DNA of 64,000 bases from Asterella californica (taxonomy: Eukaryota > Streptophyta > Marchantiopsida > Marchantiales > Aytoniaceae), in contig JAYKYS010000005.1 of assembly GCA_036924285.1 (NCBI GenBank), positions 8,866,001 to 8,930,000 of the forward strand, read 5' to 3'. Both the position numbers and the translations under genes were made by a program. How positions within the stretch are numbered: the stretch's first letter is position 1; each line of letters starts with the position of its first letter. Positions 11,133-24,012 of this stretch are shown piece after piece. The notes under the pieces were generated by a model that was not told the origin of the DNA, did no database searches, and saw only the letters and a program-made list of their open reading frames with translations.

Positions 11133-14100
11133 TGCGAAGCTCATGGCGCAGTTAGACATTCCGCGTGCACATTTTCTCCTCTATGATTTGGCGATTTCTC
11201 TGTAGTGCTTCCTCACGTCGAAAGGGTCTCGATGAAGGATGAACTTCTAGCATGCGTTGAGCATGGGTTAAGAGATTCAAGCCCACCCATGCACACGCTG
11301 CTTACAGTAAGTAGTTAGGCTGTTGAGGTTACTGTCGACATGGACGCGATGGTGTTATAAGCGGCAACTATCGGAGGTAGTTATGAGTCAAAGCAGGTGT
11401 GTAGATTATTTTGGGAACTACGTTCCGCCGCCGAACACTGTCATCCAGAAGACCATTCTGGTACACATATCTTTCAGATGTTCTTGGTAACCATCCCCAT
11501 GTAGCATATATTGACAATCGAATTCCAAGCGCAATCTCTGTTGATGAAAGATTTCGACCGCACGTGGTTTTGAACATCCTCCCGTGTAATACTGCTGATG
11601 TTCGTACCCCTCGTCTGCTCCAGTACATCGACTGGTGTAGAGATTAATTTCAGCTTGAGTGTGAGAGTTTGTAGCTTCCCGGTTTTCGCTGCTTTCACAA
11701 CTAGTCATCCTTATCGTTCTGCGGTCAGTACAGTGCGGCTTTCCTCATCTCATCATCCGAGCTGATCCGCAAGCCAGTGGTGTAGACAGCCCTATAAAGT
11801 ACCTTATCTGAGGAGAAGAGACACAAATTCCCATCATTTGTGTAATTAAAGTAGTAGTCTTACATAGCGGCTACATAATCACGACGCAGAACGAGCGAAC
11901 GTACAATCCAAGCGACGATAGTCTACAGAGGAGCCTTGATCGGGAATGCAAGAATCGGAAATTCGTATGTTGTCACGCGGAATATAAGAGAAGTTCCGTA
12001 TTCCCTTACCCGCATGACCCGCCTGTCAAATCTGGTGCTCATAGAACAAGTCCAAGGCAGCAATGAGACATACGCAGGTGTAAAATTCGTCCGCCCTTTC
12101 TGCGCTGGAATGCGTGTGCGTACTCGTCTATCGAGCTTAATATGGATTTAGTGAGTGGCACATAGCCCTATACCCCGAAAGTGAGAGAGCCAGTTGGTCA
12201 AACAAGACGATAGATCTGTTGCTAGTTTCAACAAGGAGCTACGCTTGCAGTGGAAGTGCGGGGCTATGTGTTATCCGGATCTGTCCCCTTCTTTTATCTT
12301 TCCGGTTTTCATAACGGCTCCACCCGTGCGTTCCCGCTATTTTCTTTGCAATTCCGGTTTTCACAACGTCTCCATCCTTCCGTTATGCTACACGACAACA
12401 ACTTTCCCGCTACCTTTTTCAATTTTCACCATCGACGTATAACTATTCCAACGCATAGCAAAAACTGGAATTAATTACCAGGTGCGACAGTCGGATTCGA
12501 TCTCCTCACAAGTCGTCGAAGTGGAAATATACGTTCGGCGGCGGCCCCCACCATCCCCGGCAGATGGCCTGGGGGCGAACTCTCGTGCTTGATGCCTCAG
12601 TCAGTGTACACAGTACCCTGCTCCCGGTAGCGAGGAGAAAAAGCTCAGTGAAAGTGCAAGTGCATGCGAGAAAAGAACTCGTGACAAGGATTGGGAAAAA
12701 TACGATGGAAACGCTTAGACGGTGCTAAACTTGTTGCTTTGTGATAACTTCCATTGTTTCCGTGGCTCCAATTATTTTTTCATGTAACAAGAACGTATTG
12801 AACTCATAGAAAGAGAGTTTCTCTCTATAGTATATTAGTGAGTGTCAAAGCTAGAACCTTTCGCATATATTCTCGTATATATACGAGAATATATTCATCG
12901 CTCACTTACGACTGTTATGGCTGCGGTCATACATCCACGGATGTTTCCTGCCGGTACTTCTAGAGGTGTTAGCAGGATATGCTCGTAGGCGTCTCTAACT
13001 CATTTTTTGTTCAATTCGATAGTCCAATTCACTGTAATCTTCAAAAATTTCAAAAATAAATACAGATAAATATATACAATAATACAAAGACAAAGCCTTA
13101 AGCAATACATGGCTCTAGACAAAGCTGTCGTTCGACAAACTATGACTTTTTTTCTTTCTGGACGTTGAAAAATCTTTTGCTTTAGCTTTGAAACGCTCTA
13201 TTAGTATAATGTTTGTTACTCAGATAGATACACAAAATTAATGAAGTTGCATTGACTATTGAACAAATTATTTTTTGGTCATGTGCGTGAGGGATTTGAC
13301 ATATCTCTTTAATAGATGTGCCTTTTTAGTATACTAGACAGTGTTATCTTTGTTCACCTTGGTTTTGAGTAATTCTGCTTGAATAACTTATTGACCTATG
13401 TCTAATAACATTCTTCTCTTAGAATCACTAGGTTTGTAATCAGTTTTGATGTTTTGACCAAAATGTTTTGTCTCATATTCTTTGAATGGACACACTCCAC
13501 GCATGTTGTATAAATATTTATGGTTCTTTTCTTTTTAGTTTTTCATAAGTTTGTCCGTTGTGATTTCTTGTATTGAATAATACTCAAGAGTGATTTCTTT
13601 ACTTTGAATTTTATTTCCCCCCTAATGAAGTTGAGCAATCTTGAATAATGATCTTACATTTATGTTTCACTCAATACATTTGCACATCACTTTTCGCAAT
13701 GTAATGTTGTTGTACTAGGTTGAAATTCTCCAAGATCAGCTAACAACATTTGTAACCAAATCACTTCAGAATTTCTTGTCGTTTGTGAAACTGTCATATA
13801 TCAAACTTCTGTAATTGACAATGCGAATGTAGTTTGGCTCTTGCTTGTCCAACGGATTGATCTCGAAATAAGAGAAAAATAACAAGCTAATAGACTTTCT
13901 ATTATCTTTCTCTTGTCCAATCTACATCTGAATAGTCTTGTAAACTGACAATCTATATGAAGAATAAGCATCACTTTCCTAATAGGACCTAATTGAGATT
14001 GAGATTGTGTAGTTCAATAGAAAACTGTTGAGAACAAGCTGGTTAGAAGAATTCCCAAGCTAAACAAAAATGAAAGCATTAGTAGGATATCAAGAATCGA

Positions 14101-16150
14101 AACTCACGTACTCTTAGAGACAAATTAAAGACAACATCGGTCTCCAAGAGTATCTACGTAAATGACATTTGCAAGACTAACCAACATGTAGTAATAATGA
14201 CATCAAAGCTCAGTAGTTCGCTGGAGAAGTCTACTACATCCTAATAAAGAAACGACTATGAGTTCAATCTCTGCACCCCAAGCACAAAATAAAGACATGA
14301 GAGCAAAGCTCATTCTGTAATATGGGATTGAAGCAAACTACTACTATATATTCGGTTTATATAAGACAAAGCTCATGGTTCTCAAGTCTGCAATATAGCA
14401 ATCAATCAAATAACCAACCCAACATAAGAGGAGCCAAATTACAAGTCTAGCATAGTGGAAAAGGAGCATCTTTCACAGCAAATAAATATTATATTGTGTA
14501 CCAACTATCAAGAAGCAAATAGAGCAAACAGATTCCTCACAAACCATTCCTAACTATCGCTTCTAACATTGAGTCGTGGTGTAATTTCTTTAAGATCCCA
14601 TCAACACCCTCTTGGTGTTTCTTGTATACATGAAAAGTAACTGATGGTCACAAGCATCAGCATTTTTGACCAGCAGTTGAGAGTCCTCATTGCTGTTGAA
14701 TTTTATTATTTCTGGCATTGCTTCTACAAGCTTCTATCATCTTCCAAGATCAGATCCAATTTGATGCTTGAAACACTACCATTTATCATTTGACTGATCA
14801 CCCAATGCCTACATAATTAACGAAGTCACTCACTCTGATTATCTGATTTAATCTCTTATCTATAATATTAGAGATATTTCTCCATACATTTGCAAAAAAA
14901 AGAACTTCCGATAAACTTTTTCTGTATGAAATAACACATCATACGCATGCATGAAATTCTCACATGGTCTAATTGTCTTCTTAGACACATAATTCGTAAT
15001 AAAGTAGTGAAAAAAACCGTCCTCCCTTGTCACCCACACCTGAAAGATCTTCAAGAAGTCTTCACCCCAAGTTTGATACTAAACTTATCGTTTCATGAAG
15101 AATTAAAATATCTTCGAAAAAATTTCTTTCGCCGTGATCTATAAAACATTCTCAGAACACATTACAATAGAATTGCTCTACAAACAGAATAGTTCTACAA
15201 AAAAAAGTCTATGATGAAGAGCAAGACAAACTCAATCTAATATACAAAGAATAAAGAAAATAAATACAATTCATCATTATAAGCGAGCAACTCATCGTGA
15301 GTTGAATGATTTCTCACAAGATGCCGATTGACTTTATGAATACTTATTGATGTTTTTAATGCAGTTGACATTGCAGGTGTTAAAAACAAGAAAAAAATCA
15401 TCAACAACAATATGGTGAAAAAGAAACACTAGGAACAATATATGATACAACTTTGACGAAAGAACAACTATAACTGTAATATAGATTGATAAGATTAAAA
15501 ATAATGTGCATAAAATTATCATCTAGCAATGACAAACATAGACCTGGAGAGATAAGAGAAACATCTTGTTGAAAGTCTGACGCATGTGTAACGCATGCTG
15601 TTGAAGTAGCCAAAGGCTGTTTGTTCTTGAGATTTCATGTGAGAACTTCTAGTGTAAAGAACCAATTGGTAGTGTCAAGTCCATTCTCTAAAAATACATC
15701 GTATGGGAAAACAGACATGTGACATCCGAAATAATCAAACTAACATGTACATTTACAACACTAGATTGTCAGCCATGAAGAAATTAGGAACATTTCTCCC
15801 AACAAAAGTCAAAGACACAATAATGAGTAGGTGTACACTGCAATACTTAACTACCACATACCATGTAACAGAACATTCTCATGTCACATGCACCTCAACC
15901 GACTCTTGACTTCATCATCATCTCCATCGTGCGTCGATGAATTAAAACAAGAACGTTTGAACTTGCTTAGCTGATGACTTTCTAGCCGAACCGTAATAAA
16001 TGTTGCTAACAAGACGGCGAGACTATTGCGTCGTACTACTTTGCTTTTTTTTTGGAAAGTGTTTTAGGTTTTATCTCACGAGCGGATGCTCGGATGCCGA
16101 TGCTTTCGCTTTTGACAGGCGTTGCGTTGCGGGACGAGAAGCGGATTCTT
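11133..16150. other. AT-rich intergenic region, no gene seen
   Basis: About 5 kb of AT-rich DNA after glycolate oxidase. Only short open frames without domain motifs occur. It includes the perfect 30-bp palindrome at 12865-12894. The first few hundred bases will contain the 3' untranslated region of the oxidase gene. Confidence 0.45.
12865..12894. repeat. Perfect 30-bp palindrome
   Basis: The sequence reads identically on both strands, with the core ATTCTCGTATATATACGAGA centred between 12879 and 12880. Every one of the 15 pairs matches. No coding or regulatory role can be assigned. Confidence 0.85.
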
Positions 16151-16179
16151 TGTTATTCTAACCTCTACTGCCAAAGGTG

Positions 16180-17200
16180 TTGTTTACCTTGCTGCAGGTC
16201 ATGAGAACGGCACGCGATGCTGCTGCTTTGTTTTGCTGCTGCGTTACTTGCCGTATCCATGATTTGACAAACGATATGGCAGGTGGGACCGGAGGTAAAT
16301 TTCTTGGTGTGTTTTTGTGCTCGAGAAAGAGGTGATGGAGCACGACGTGAGAGCGGTGATGGGACGAGACGGGATGCCCACTGCATCCTTCTCGGATCGT
16401 GGACGGCGATGCTTTGATCTCTCGACGGGAGACTATTTGCTGCTGCTTTACGGAAGCGAGATATTTCTTTGTTTCTTGGGAACGGCACGCGTTTGGCTGC
16501 TTGGCTTTTTAGGTTGCTGCTGCGTTAGTTGCTGTATCGATGATTTGCCAAGCGATTTGGTCTTGCAGGTGGGACCGGGGGTAAATTTCATCGTGTTTTT
16601 ATGATCGAGAAAGAGGTGGTGACGGTGATAGCTGGTTCACACTGTCGGCAGAAGTGAGATGAGATGGCCACTGCATCTTTCAGAGATCGTGACCTTTCAC
16701 CTTTCTACGGGAGATTGCCTGCTGCTGCTGCTGAGTTACGGAAGCGAGATCTTTTTTTGTTTCTTGTTTTTTTTATCTTCACGACCACTGCATCTTTGTA
16801 GGATCGTGGACGCCGATGCTTTGATCCTTGCATCTTTCGACGACTACCTGCTGCTACGTTGTAGAAGCGAGATATTTCTTTATTTCTTGTTTTTTTACCT
16901 TGATTGCCCGTCCGTCTGCAGGTCAGACGGGGATTTTGCAGTGATATCGCCTAACAACGATTTTGCTGTTAGGAGAAATCGGGGGGGGGGGGGGGGCAGT
17001 TCGAGACGGTCAACTTCTGCTGATGCTTTGGTCTTGCATCGAAATTTTGACGAGAGAGTGGATGATGCGTTGCGGAAGTAGAATATTCTTTCTTGCTTGT
17101 TTTCACCTTGGTAGTCCGTCCGTCTGCAGGTGATGAGAGCGAGACGAGATAATTCTGCTGCAGGTAAAAGGACCGGCGAACGCAAAAGTTTGCATGCAAG
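16180..17200 (+). repeat. Tandemly repeated 5' region of the HUH transposon family (copy 1)
   Basis: Two related blocks recur. The segment containing GCTGCTGCGTTA...GATTTG...GCAGGTGGGACCGG occurs at about 16230-16310 and again at 16515-16600. The segment with CTGCATC...GGATCGTG...GAAGCGAGATATTTCTTT occurs at about 16380-16480, 16670-16770 and 16785-16900. It precedes the N-terminal coding remnant at 17436, and comparable T-rich blocks precede the other plus-strand copies. It also contains a run of 16 G at 16981-16996. Confidence 0.55.
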
Positions 17201-17435
17201 TGAGACGGCTGCAAGTGAGACGTTACTGAAGGTGTTGGGGACGGTATACGATGTAGTCATCCTCAGTCTCATTTTTGGGAGCATAGAAGGATGACTTCTG
17301 GTTTCATGACCTCTGTCGTTGTTTCTGCCAGCTGTGTGTAGCAGCAGGTACTTTCATTTACATCATACATGGTCGTCTTATCCATGTACACTTTTATTCA
17401 TTACTTTTCTTCATATTTTGCTTTGATTGTTGTCA

Positions 17436-17800
17436 ATGTCTACTGATTCTGATCAAGACAGGACCGATGATGAGAAATCCGACTGTCTTGTTGTGCCTTG
17501 TAGCCCTCTCATATTGTCATCTCCCTCCGTCTAGTCACCACCTAGTCCTCTGCTTCCACCTCTAGCCTCATATACCCTCCTACAGACAATCGAGCCATTA
17601 TGTCGATACGATTGTCAACTCGACCGATTTGCTGTTCCATCCATTCCACCTCCTTATCCATTGTTGTCTTCTGGATTGCTTTCTACCTCTGAAATCGTCT
17701 TGTATATCACTAGAAGCTACATTTATATTGACTTTCAGTTTTGCTTGAGACCTCCAGATTTCCTCCTCCCTGTCTTAGATTTTGTAAAAATCAGTGCAAC
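17436..17800 (+). pseudogene. N-terminal fragment of the HUH-endonuclease transposon protein (copy 1)
   Basis: The ATG at 17436 opens a frame reading MSTDSDQDRTDDEKSDC and then a Ser/Pro-rich stretch interrupted by a TAG. After a frame change it continues as CQLDRFAVPSIPPPYPLLSS, then ITRSYIYIDFQFCLRPPDFL and a segment ending LDFVKI. These blocks match the N-terminal part of the longer copies at 19500 and 34605. Homology then stops, so the catalytic HUH and Tyr parts are missing. It is non-functional as it stands. Confidence 0.6.
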
Positions 17801-19499
17801 TTCCTGTGGATTACTTCTTACGGGCACTCATGATGCCGAAAATATCGAACCTCGATATGTCAGTTCAAACTCTGTCAGTCTTAGCTCTGTATTTTCCAAC
17901 TTACACAACTCTGCAAACCAAAACCCATACCTTTCTGCAAAATTTTTGGGTTTTTTGTTTTTTCTAAATGTCTTGTAATCCACAGCGCAAGGAGGCGAAT
18001 CATCAACCCCAACACGAAATGGTCAACTTCAAGATGTTCGGAAAAACTGGATTGGGTGCCGCGTTTGTAGCCGAAGGTTAAAGAAACCAACTAGGGGTGC
18101 GACGGGAGTCTCGCCAAGTTGTAGAAATCTTTTTTCTCGGTATCGTTTGCAGAAATGCCTCATTTCTCTTAGGTTAGCGTAGTGTACCAACTCGATCTCG
18201 CTTTGCCGCCGAACTTGTATCTTTGCCGTCGAACTTTCCTCGCTATCGTAGGCGGATGGCTTATACACGATTTGAACTACGGGGTGGTAAACTTCTACTC
18301 AGCTTCTCGTCGCTACAGTTGACGAATGGCTTAGGTTACCAACGGCGCTTTTCGTCGCTGCTTGCCTTTGCACTTGTTCGCTTATCTTCTCGGTGCGACC
18401 TCGCTTCTCGCTCGGTGCTCGATCGCTTATCTTCTCGTTCGCTCGTTACACGATTTTGCCTGCCAGGTGAGATCGGGGATATTGTTTATAGCAGGAAGTC
18501 GGACCTCATGTTCGATGTTCGTTCGTCTCACTCAAGACTTGAGACTGCTTCTCATCGATGTTGCTTCGCCTCGTTTGTCAGCGAAAGCGAGACGGGAGAC
18601 GTCTGTTTCGATATTGTTTATACTTCTTGCTGCCTGGAGGAATTACCGACCGATTTGACGTTCTTCGATTTCACGTTCAGCTGTACTTGACGGCATGCAT
18701 ATTTCTTGGTTGCCTTTGCTGCATGTTCTTTGATTAGGTTAGCAAGATTTGGCGCTCTGCTAGCGGGGGTCGTTGTGTCAGGATGGCTATTTTTCTCGTC
18801 TTTTTTTGCCGATTCTGGAGATGGCTGTTTTTCTCCTCGGGACCCTGCAGCGTCGTTTCTTCTCGATGACATTTGTTTCGGAAGTGAGAGCGAGATCAGT
18901 CGGCACAATTCATCTCATTCGTGAGCCACCACTTCTTCCAGAGAAGAGCTGGTGTTGACGATGTGGGACTACTGCTGAGACGGGGCGGGTACTCGCTTGC
19001 TGTAGTCGCCTGCTTTTCACGTCGCTGATGCCTTTCTTGCCGTCTTTTGTCATCTCGACGAGATATGTTTGCAATTTGTCTCGATGCTGCTGCTGTGTTA
19101 ACTTTCGTGTTTTTCAGGTCGACAGCTATACTTCCGTGTTTTTCAGGTCACCCTCATAGTTTTCTTGCCGTTTGTCGTCATCGTCGACGGGAGATGTTCT
19201 GTCGGTGTCGCTGCTGTGTCAGTCTGCGGGAGGTCTTTCTTTGTAGATGGGACGGGGCTGGTGATGATGCCAGAGTCATGGCACGACGAGAGGGACGTCG
19301 AGACGACCACTGTTCGATGCTGCTTTGCTCCAAATTTGGAGCAAGTACGCTGCAGCCATCCTCTGTACCCGTGTTTTGCCACCATGGAAGTAAGCCACAT
19401 CTGCCGTCTCTCTATACGTACTTCTTCTTCTACATTCTTCACGAGTCATCATTCAGGTACACCTTCATCAATACCTTCCTCTTCCTTGGAATCTGTGCA

Positions 19500-21080
19500 A
19501 TGTCTACCGATTCTGACCTCACTCCGACCGATGATGAGAAGTCCGAGTGCATTGACCTATCGACTCCCTGTAGCCCTATAGTTGTACCCTCCAACCCTCT
19601 GGTCGTGCCATCCAGTCCTCAGATTTCTTCATCTCCATCCGCCCAGTCGTCTCCCAGTCCCGTGCTCTTGACATGCAACCCTCTGCTTCTGCCATCTAGT
19701 CTTCAAATTTCCACATCTCCCTCCGTCCACTCGTCTTCCACTCTCCTGCTCCCGGTCTCCTCCACCCTTCTAGAGGGAATAGAGTCATTTTGTCCCCATA
19801 GTTGTCAACTGGATCGGTTCGCTCTTCCAACCATTGCACCTCCTTATCCACTCTTACCTTCTAAATTGTTCTTTCTCTGAAATCGAATTATATATGACTA
19901 GAAGTTACATTTATATCGACTTTCGCTACTGTCGCAAACCTCCAGATTTTCTCCTCTCTGGCCTCGATTACGTCAAAATCAAGTTATGCTTTCTCAAGAT
20001 GCAGCCAATGCTACCAATGCATCAAAGGCCCTTACTTGTATATAGAATCCAACGACTTGTGGCTGGTCCTCAGAGACAGTCGATCTCCTTCATCTTTTGT
20101 TATCCGAAATATTTCAGTAACCACGCTCAACTTATTAAGCCGGTGGTATCGTCTGTTTACAGACTAAAGATATTGAAGTACGTCTGCAGTGGATTCAACA
20201 CACGACTTTATACCAGCAAGCATCGACCTTTTTCATCCGATGCAAATGAGACAAGCTGCTCGCGTGATGCGCAACCTTGTTCCTTGAAAATACTTGAAGT
20301 CTCCCTAACTGTTGCCCAGACCGAGGGAGACCTTGACATGGCTTGTTGAGGCTCCTTATGCAGGTTTCTACAGCAAGATTGTCACAGTGGTCTTATCTCT
20401 GTTGAGAGAGGGGGTGCATTATTACATATCCATGTTCAGGGAGTGCAGGCTCGGATAGCTTCAAAGACTGGGAGGGGAAGTATGGGTCAAGAAGTTGAAC
20501 AATCGTGGTCTTCATACTTTCGTCGGTATGATTGGCTACTGCATGAAAGACCAATCGGAGGTACACCATCGCTACGCCATGAAAAATATTACTGATGCTA
20601 TGCTCGTTGATGGACAGGAACTATTCATCCTGTTGGGCGCTGCAGATACTAAGAACAGGATGGAGCTCACTACGAACAACATACTGCAACGGGCGTTGCA
20701 ATACAACAGATATACGAGCCTCCATCCACTGCGCAGCACACTGCAAACTTCACTGAGGTCCATGGTTCGATCAGGGAAGTACTCTCCATCTTCTAAGTGA
20801 CTTATAAGGAATGGTTTACAGCGAGCTCGTAGTGAAGCGTTATGAAAGTCCATCGTGTTTCCAGAAACTGTCATCATCAAGAATATAGATATAATCTTCT
20901 CCACTCATGAAGACAGGAGGAGATACTTCTCATCTATTCCTGCTGAAGAGGAAGAACGTCTTCTCAGTTTACCTTCGTCTAGACTAGACAACGATGTCCA
21001 GTCTTTGAAGCTATCCGGACGTTCCCCGAGTATATGTCGCAACTTTATATCGAGACAAGTCCGTCACACGTGCTGCTGAA
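19500..21080 (+). pseudogene. HUH (Rep-type) endonuclease transposon protein, degenerate (copy 2, Replitron-like)
   Basis: The most complete plus-strand copy. The ATG at 19500 starts MSTDSDLTPTDDEKSEC and a Ser/Pro-rich region, followed after a frameshift near 19870 by TRSYIYIDF and PPDFLLSGLDYVKI. An in-frame TGA (after GDLDMAC, near 20347) precedes ISVERGGALLHIHVQGV. HIH at 20425-20433 is an HUH metal-binding motif. In another frame comes KKLNNRGLHTFVGMIGYCMK, with the candidate catalytic Tyr at 20537-20539 in a YxxK context. The C-terminal part runs to about 21080 (RRRYFSSIPAEEEERLLSLP). HUH endonucleases nick single-stranded DNA and form a Tyr-DNA bond. Absence of a helicase domain and a single Tyr argue against Helitrons and fit Replitrons. 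Several frameshifts make it a pseudogene. Confidence 0.6.
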
Positions 21081-22596
21081 GGTAATGTACGCATCCGCAA
21101 CGAAGCATACAGTTTTCAGTTCTATTTGATTTGTCTCAGTATTCCGTATGGGTGTATGCAGAAGTCAACACGGAGCCTGGAGCCGCGTCAGCAGACCAAA
21201 AGCGAAGCGAGTAACTACTCGGACCAGCTTATCGTCCACTTACAAGGACATTGTGGACGGACATTATGTGTATACATGTTGTCGTATCAGAAGTTGTTGT
21301 GTACCACAGTACACACTGAGGCAGTAAGTACAAGCAGTTGATCAAGCAATGCAGAATCGCATCGGCTCTGTACTGGCCTGTACAATGACGTAGCGGTGCT
21401 CTACTTATTATTACTCGTCCTTACGACAGTCACGGACTAGGGGCTGTAAGCTGTAGGGACTGCTTCTCTATCAGTTTAGTTATGTTTGTATGAACCTCTG
21501 ACTTATGTACAGACATATTCGATATTCGTCTACTATCGTAAGGGCTGACAGTGTTCAGTATCAATGTACTTCTGTTTACTATCAGTCTGTGAGCTATGTA
21601 TATACGATGACCGAAATTCGTCTTTAGTTTCAGTTACTCATTTTTTACTCAGCAGTCTTTGTATACGAGACGACCGATATGCATCTTTACTTTCAGTTAG
21701 AACCGATCGATATTACACTCACTTACTGTCAGTTTTCTTTGAGTTCAACTTTTTTAAATCGGCTGTACGTCATTTCGACCGATATTACAATCACTTACTT
21801 TCAGTTTACTTTGAGATCAACTTGTTTATATCGGCTGTACGTCATTTTAATAAAAGAACTCAGTTTCCACGTCGAACGTTTTTGCTTGTCTTACAGTTGG
21901 ACGGAATCGTTTGCCGTTCCTAGTCCACGCGAAATATTATCGACAAGTGAAACAAAAAAAACGTGGTAAAAACAACCAACAACTAGTCACTTGCAGTCGC
22001 GGTGAAGATGACTAGTGGAAACACCACCGAAAAAAAGGCACACCGACAGAACTTTTTTTCTCTCTTCCAACAATAGAGTCGAAAAGAAATGAAAATAATA
22101 GTACAATATGAGGAGAAGAAGAAAAAGCAGTCAAGACCAAGAATTAAAAGAAGCCCCTTGCCTAGTAGATCGTTAAATAATATCACCCACAATGCGTCAT
22201 GGTATCTTCATCACGGAAGAGGTGAATAAGCATCCCCATCGCGCATCGACGAGGAGGGACAAAAACGGGAAAACCAGATTCGCTGCCGTGAATGTAGCCG
22301 TAACATAATTATCGTACACTGGAAAGACGGCGACATTCTCAACACGCAGGTGAAGCCTTTTATTTTGGGAGCGGGAGCCATTCTTTTTATGTTACAAGAA
22401 ATATTATAACTGTTATATGAATCTTTTAAGTGAAGTTTAATAAAAATTAAAATAATAGTTTAAATGTTAAATGTTAATTGTTCTTGGAAACGTGGAACCG
22501 TGGTTTGAAAATCCATAAGTGTAGTGCAGGACTTCACGCTTCAAGGGGTACAAGTGCGGGAGACTACTTCACTAGATTAATACATTAATTAAAACA
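21081..22596. other. Downstream flank of HUH copy 2, no gene seen
   Basis: Includes the 72-bp duplication. Around 22213 it contains GGAAGAGGTGAATAAGCAT, which is repeated at 22674. No coding sequence was recognised. The 3' end of the transposon probably lies within this stretch but could not be placed. Confidence 0.4.
21708..21850 (+). repeat. Tandem 72-bp duplication downstream of HUH copy 2
   Basis: Copy one (21708-21779) and copy two (21780-21850) share CGATATTACA, a TTTGAG..CAACTT block and ATCGGCTGTACGTCATTT. More diverged copies of the first part lie just upstream, near 21605-21700. Confidence 0.75.
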
Positions 22597-22646
22597 TTAA
22601 TTTATTACCTAACCCTTCCCGTCGGAAGGGTTAGGCAATAAATTAA
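22597..22646. repeat. Strong inverted repeat with 23-bp arms
   Basis: Arms 22597-22619 and 22624-22646 are complementary with one mismatch around the 4-nt loop CGTC. The core CCTAACCCTTCC pairs with GGAAGGGTTAGG, giving a very stable hairpin in RNA or cruciform DNA. It is followed at 22656-22681 by a second hairpin with perfect 12-bp arms (CCTCTTCCATCT / AGATGGAAGAGG). Confidence 0.85.
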
Positions 22647-23571
22647 GGTTGCAGCCCTCTTCCATCTTCAGATGGAAGAGGTGAATAAGCATCCCCAACG
22701 TGAAAACGGCTGCGGACGACCCGTATGGGGGGTTGACCTTTAAATCTTGAACGGCGCTTCGTTGACGACAGAGCTTTGCCTCGAAAAAAAAACCTGCACT
22801 TTTTCGGCCGAAATTTTTGACATGTTTCGAATTCCTTTTTACGCAGGCACCTCGCGACCACGCTGCGTGACGAGGAATTCATCTTTGTTTCTGGCAGCCG
22901 CTCATTGCAAATTGTACTCATTTCTTCGTCTCACCGGACCTGGAGCAACGGTGCCGCGGCTCATGCACGCGAATGTGTCACGCTCTCGACGGACGACCGC
23001 TGGGGCTGTTCGTGCTGGCGTGAGAATTTGTCTTGAGGAATCGAGAGTGGCTGCGCATTTGTTCGCTTCTTCTTTTGAGGTCAGGTCCTTTTCTTCCTTC
23101 GTTCGATGTCGTCTTCGTTTTATTTCGATTCTCGCTACCACGACACACGGTTTGCTTCACGTCTGCGATTGCGATAGCTTCTTTCGCTGCCGTCTTGGTT
23201 TCTTTTCTTTCGGTTTCAGATCGATACCAGCACGATAACATTGTCGGCAACTCGGGTTCCTTCCCGCTTGCAGGTGATTTGTCCAATGCTAACTGGTCGT
23301 TTGTTCGGTTTTCCTTCTCTCCGAGGAAAAGCGAGCAATCGACATTTGTTTCTGCGTTGCACAGGTCGTCGTCGAGGTTCACCAGATGGCGGCAATCTGG
23401 AGGTGGATTGCTCTTGCCCTATTGCGACAAATACGTTGTCGCCGATGCAGTACCGACGACTTTCGATCAAGTGGATTCTTGTCTTCTTGCGGGGCGGTTC
23501 GTTTTTATGTCCGTGAACCACCTTCGAGACGGCTGGGCGGTTCTTTTGCATTCTTGCGTTCTTTTTCGTCG

Positions 23572-23907
23572 ATGGCTACTGACACAGAAACTGACAGCAA
23601 GGATGGAACCGATGATGAAATACTCCCGTCTCAGCGCGCATCGTCTCGTGAGTGCAGCCCCTCACTTGTGACACTCAGTCGTGAGTGCAGCCCCTCACTC
23701 GTACCGTCCACCCCTTCTCCACCGTCATCACTGCCTTCGTCGTTATTGGACTCTGTTGAAGTCGTTTGTAACCATGGGATAGAAGGTTATAAGTGCGAGG
23801 TCGATAGGTTTGCTATTCCGTCGATTCCTCCTCCTTATCCGTTGTTGTCTTCGCATTATATGTCTTTTTCGGAGTCCGAGCTGTACCTCACTAGGAGTTC
23901 TTTGTGA
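23572..23907 (+). pseudogene. N-terminal fragment of the HUH-endonuclease transposon protein (copy 3)
   Basis: The ATG at 23572 lies within a frame open from 23386. It reads MATDTETDSKDGTDDEIL and a Ser/Pro-rich stretch with a duplicated SRECSPSLV unit. It then reads CEVDRFAIPSIPPPYPLLSS and SFSESELYLTRSSL, ending in a stop at 23905-23907. The first blocks correspond to copies 1 and 2, but sequence after LTRS is unrelated, so this is a truncated copy. It is the cleanest version of the N-terminal region in the window. Confidence 0.55.
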
Positions 23908-24012
23908 AAACATATTGACAGCGATAATGTGCTGTTTGCAAATGATCAGTATTTGCTTGGAGATTCAGAATATTCTACTATGTGATATCTTGTTCCAACT
24001 TTCAGGATGGCT

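Noticed and set aside
16317..17284. Several open frames of 80-140 codons on both strands.
   Set aside because: They arise from the tandem T-rich/GC-balanced repeats, include the 16-G run, overlap each other on both strands and show no domain.
19047..19499. In-frame 5' extension of the HUH copy 2 reading frame.
   Set aside because: The other copies share homology only from MSTD/MATD onward; the upstream part is repeat-derived.
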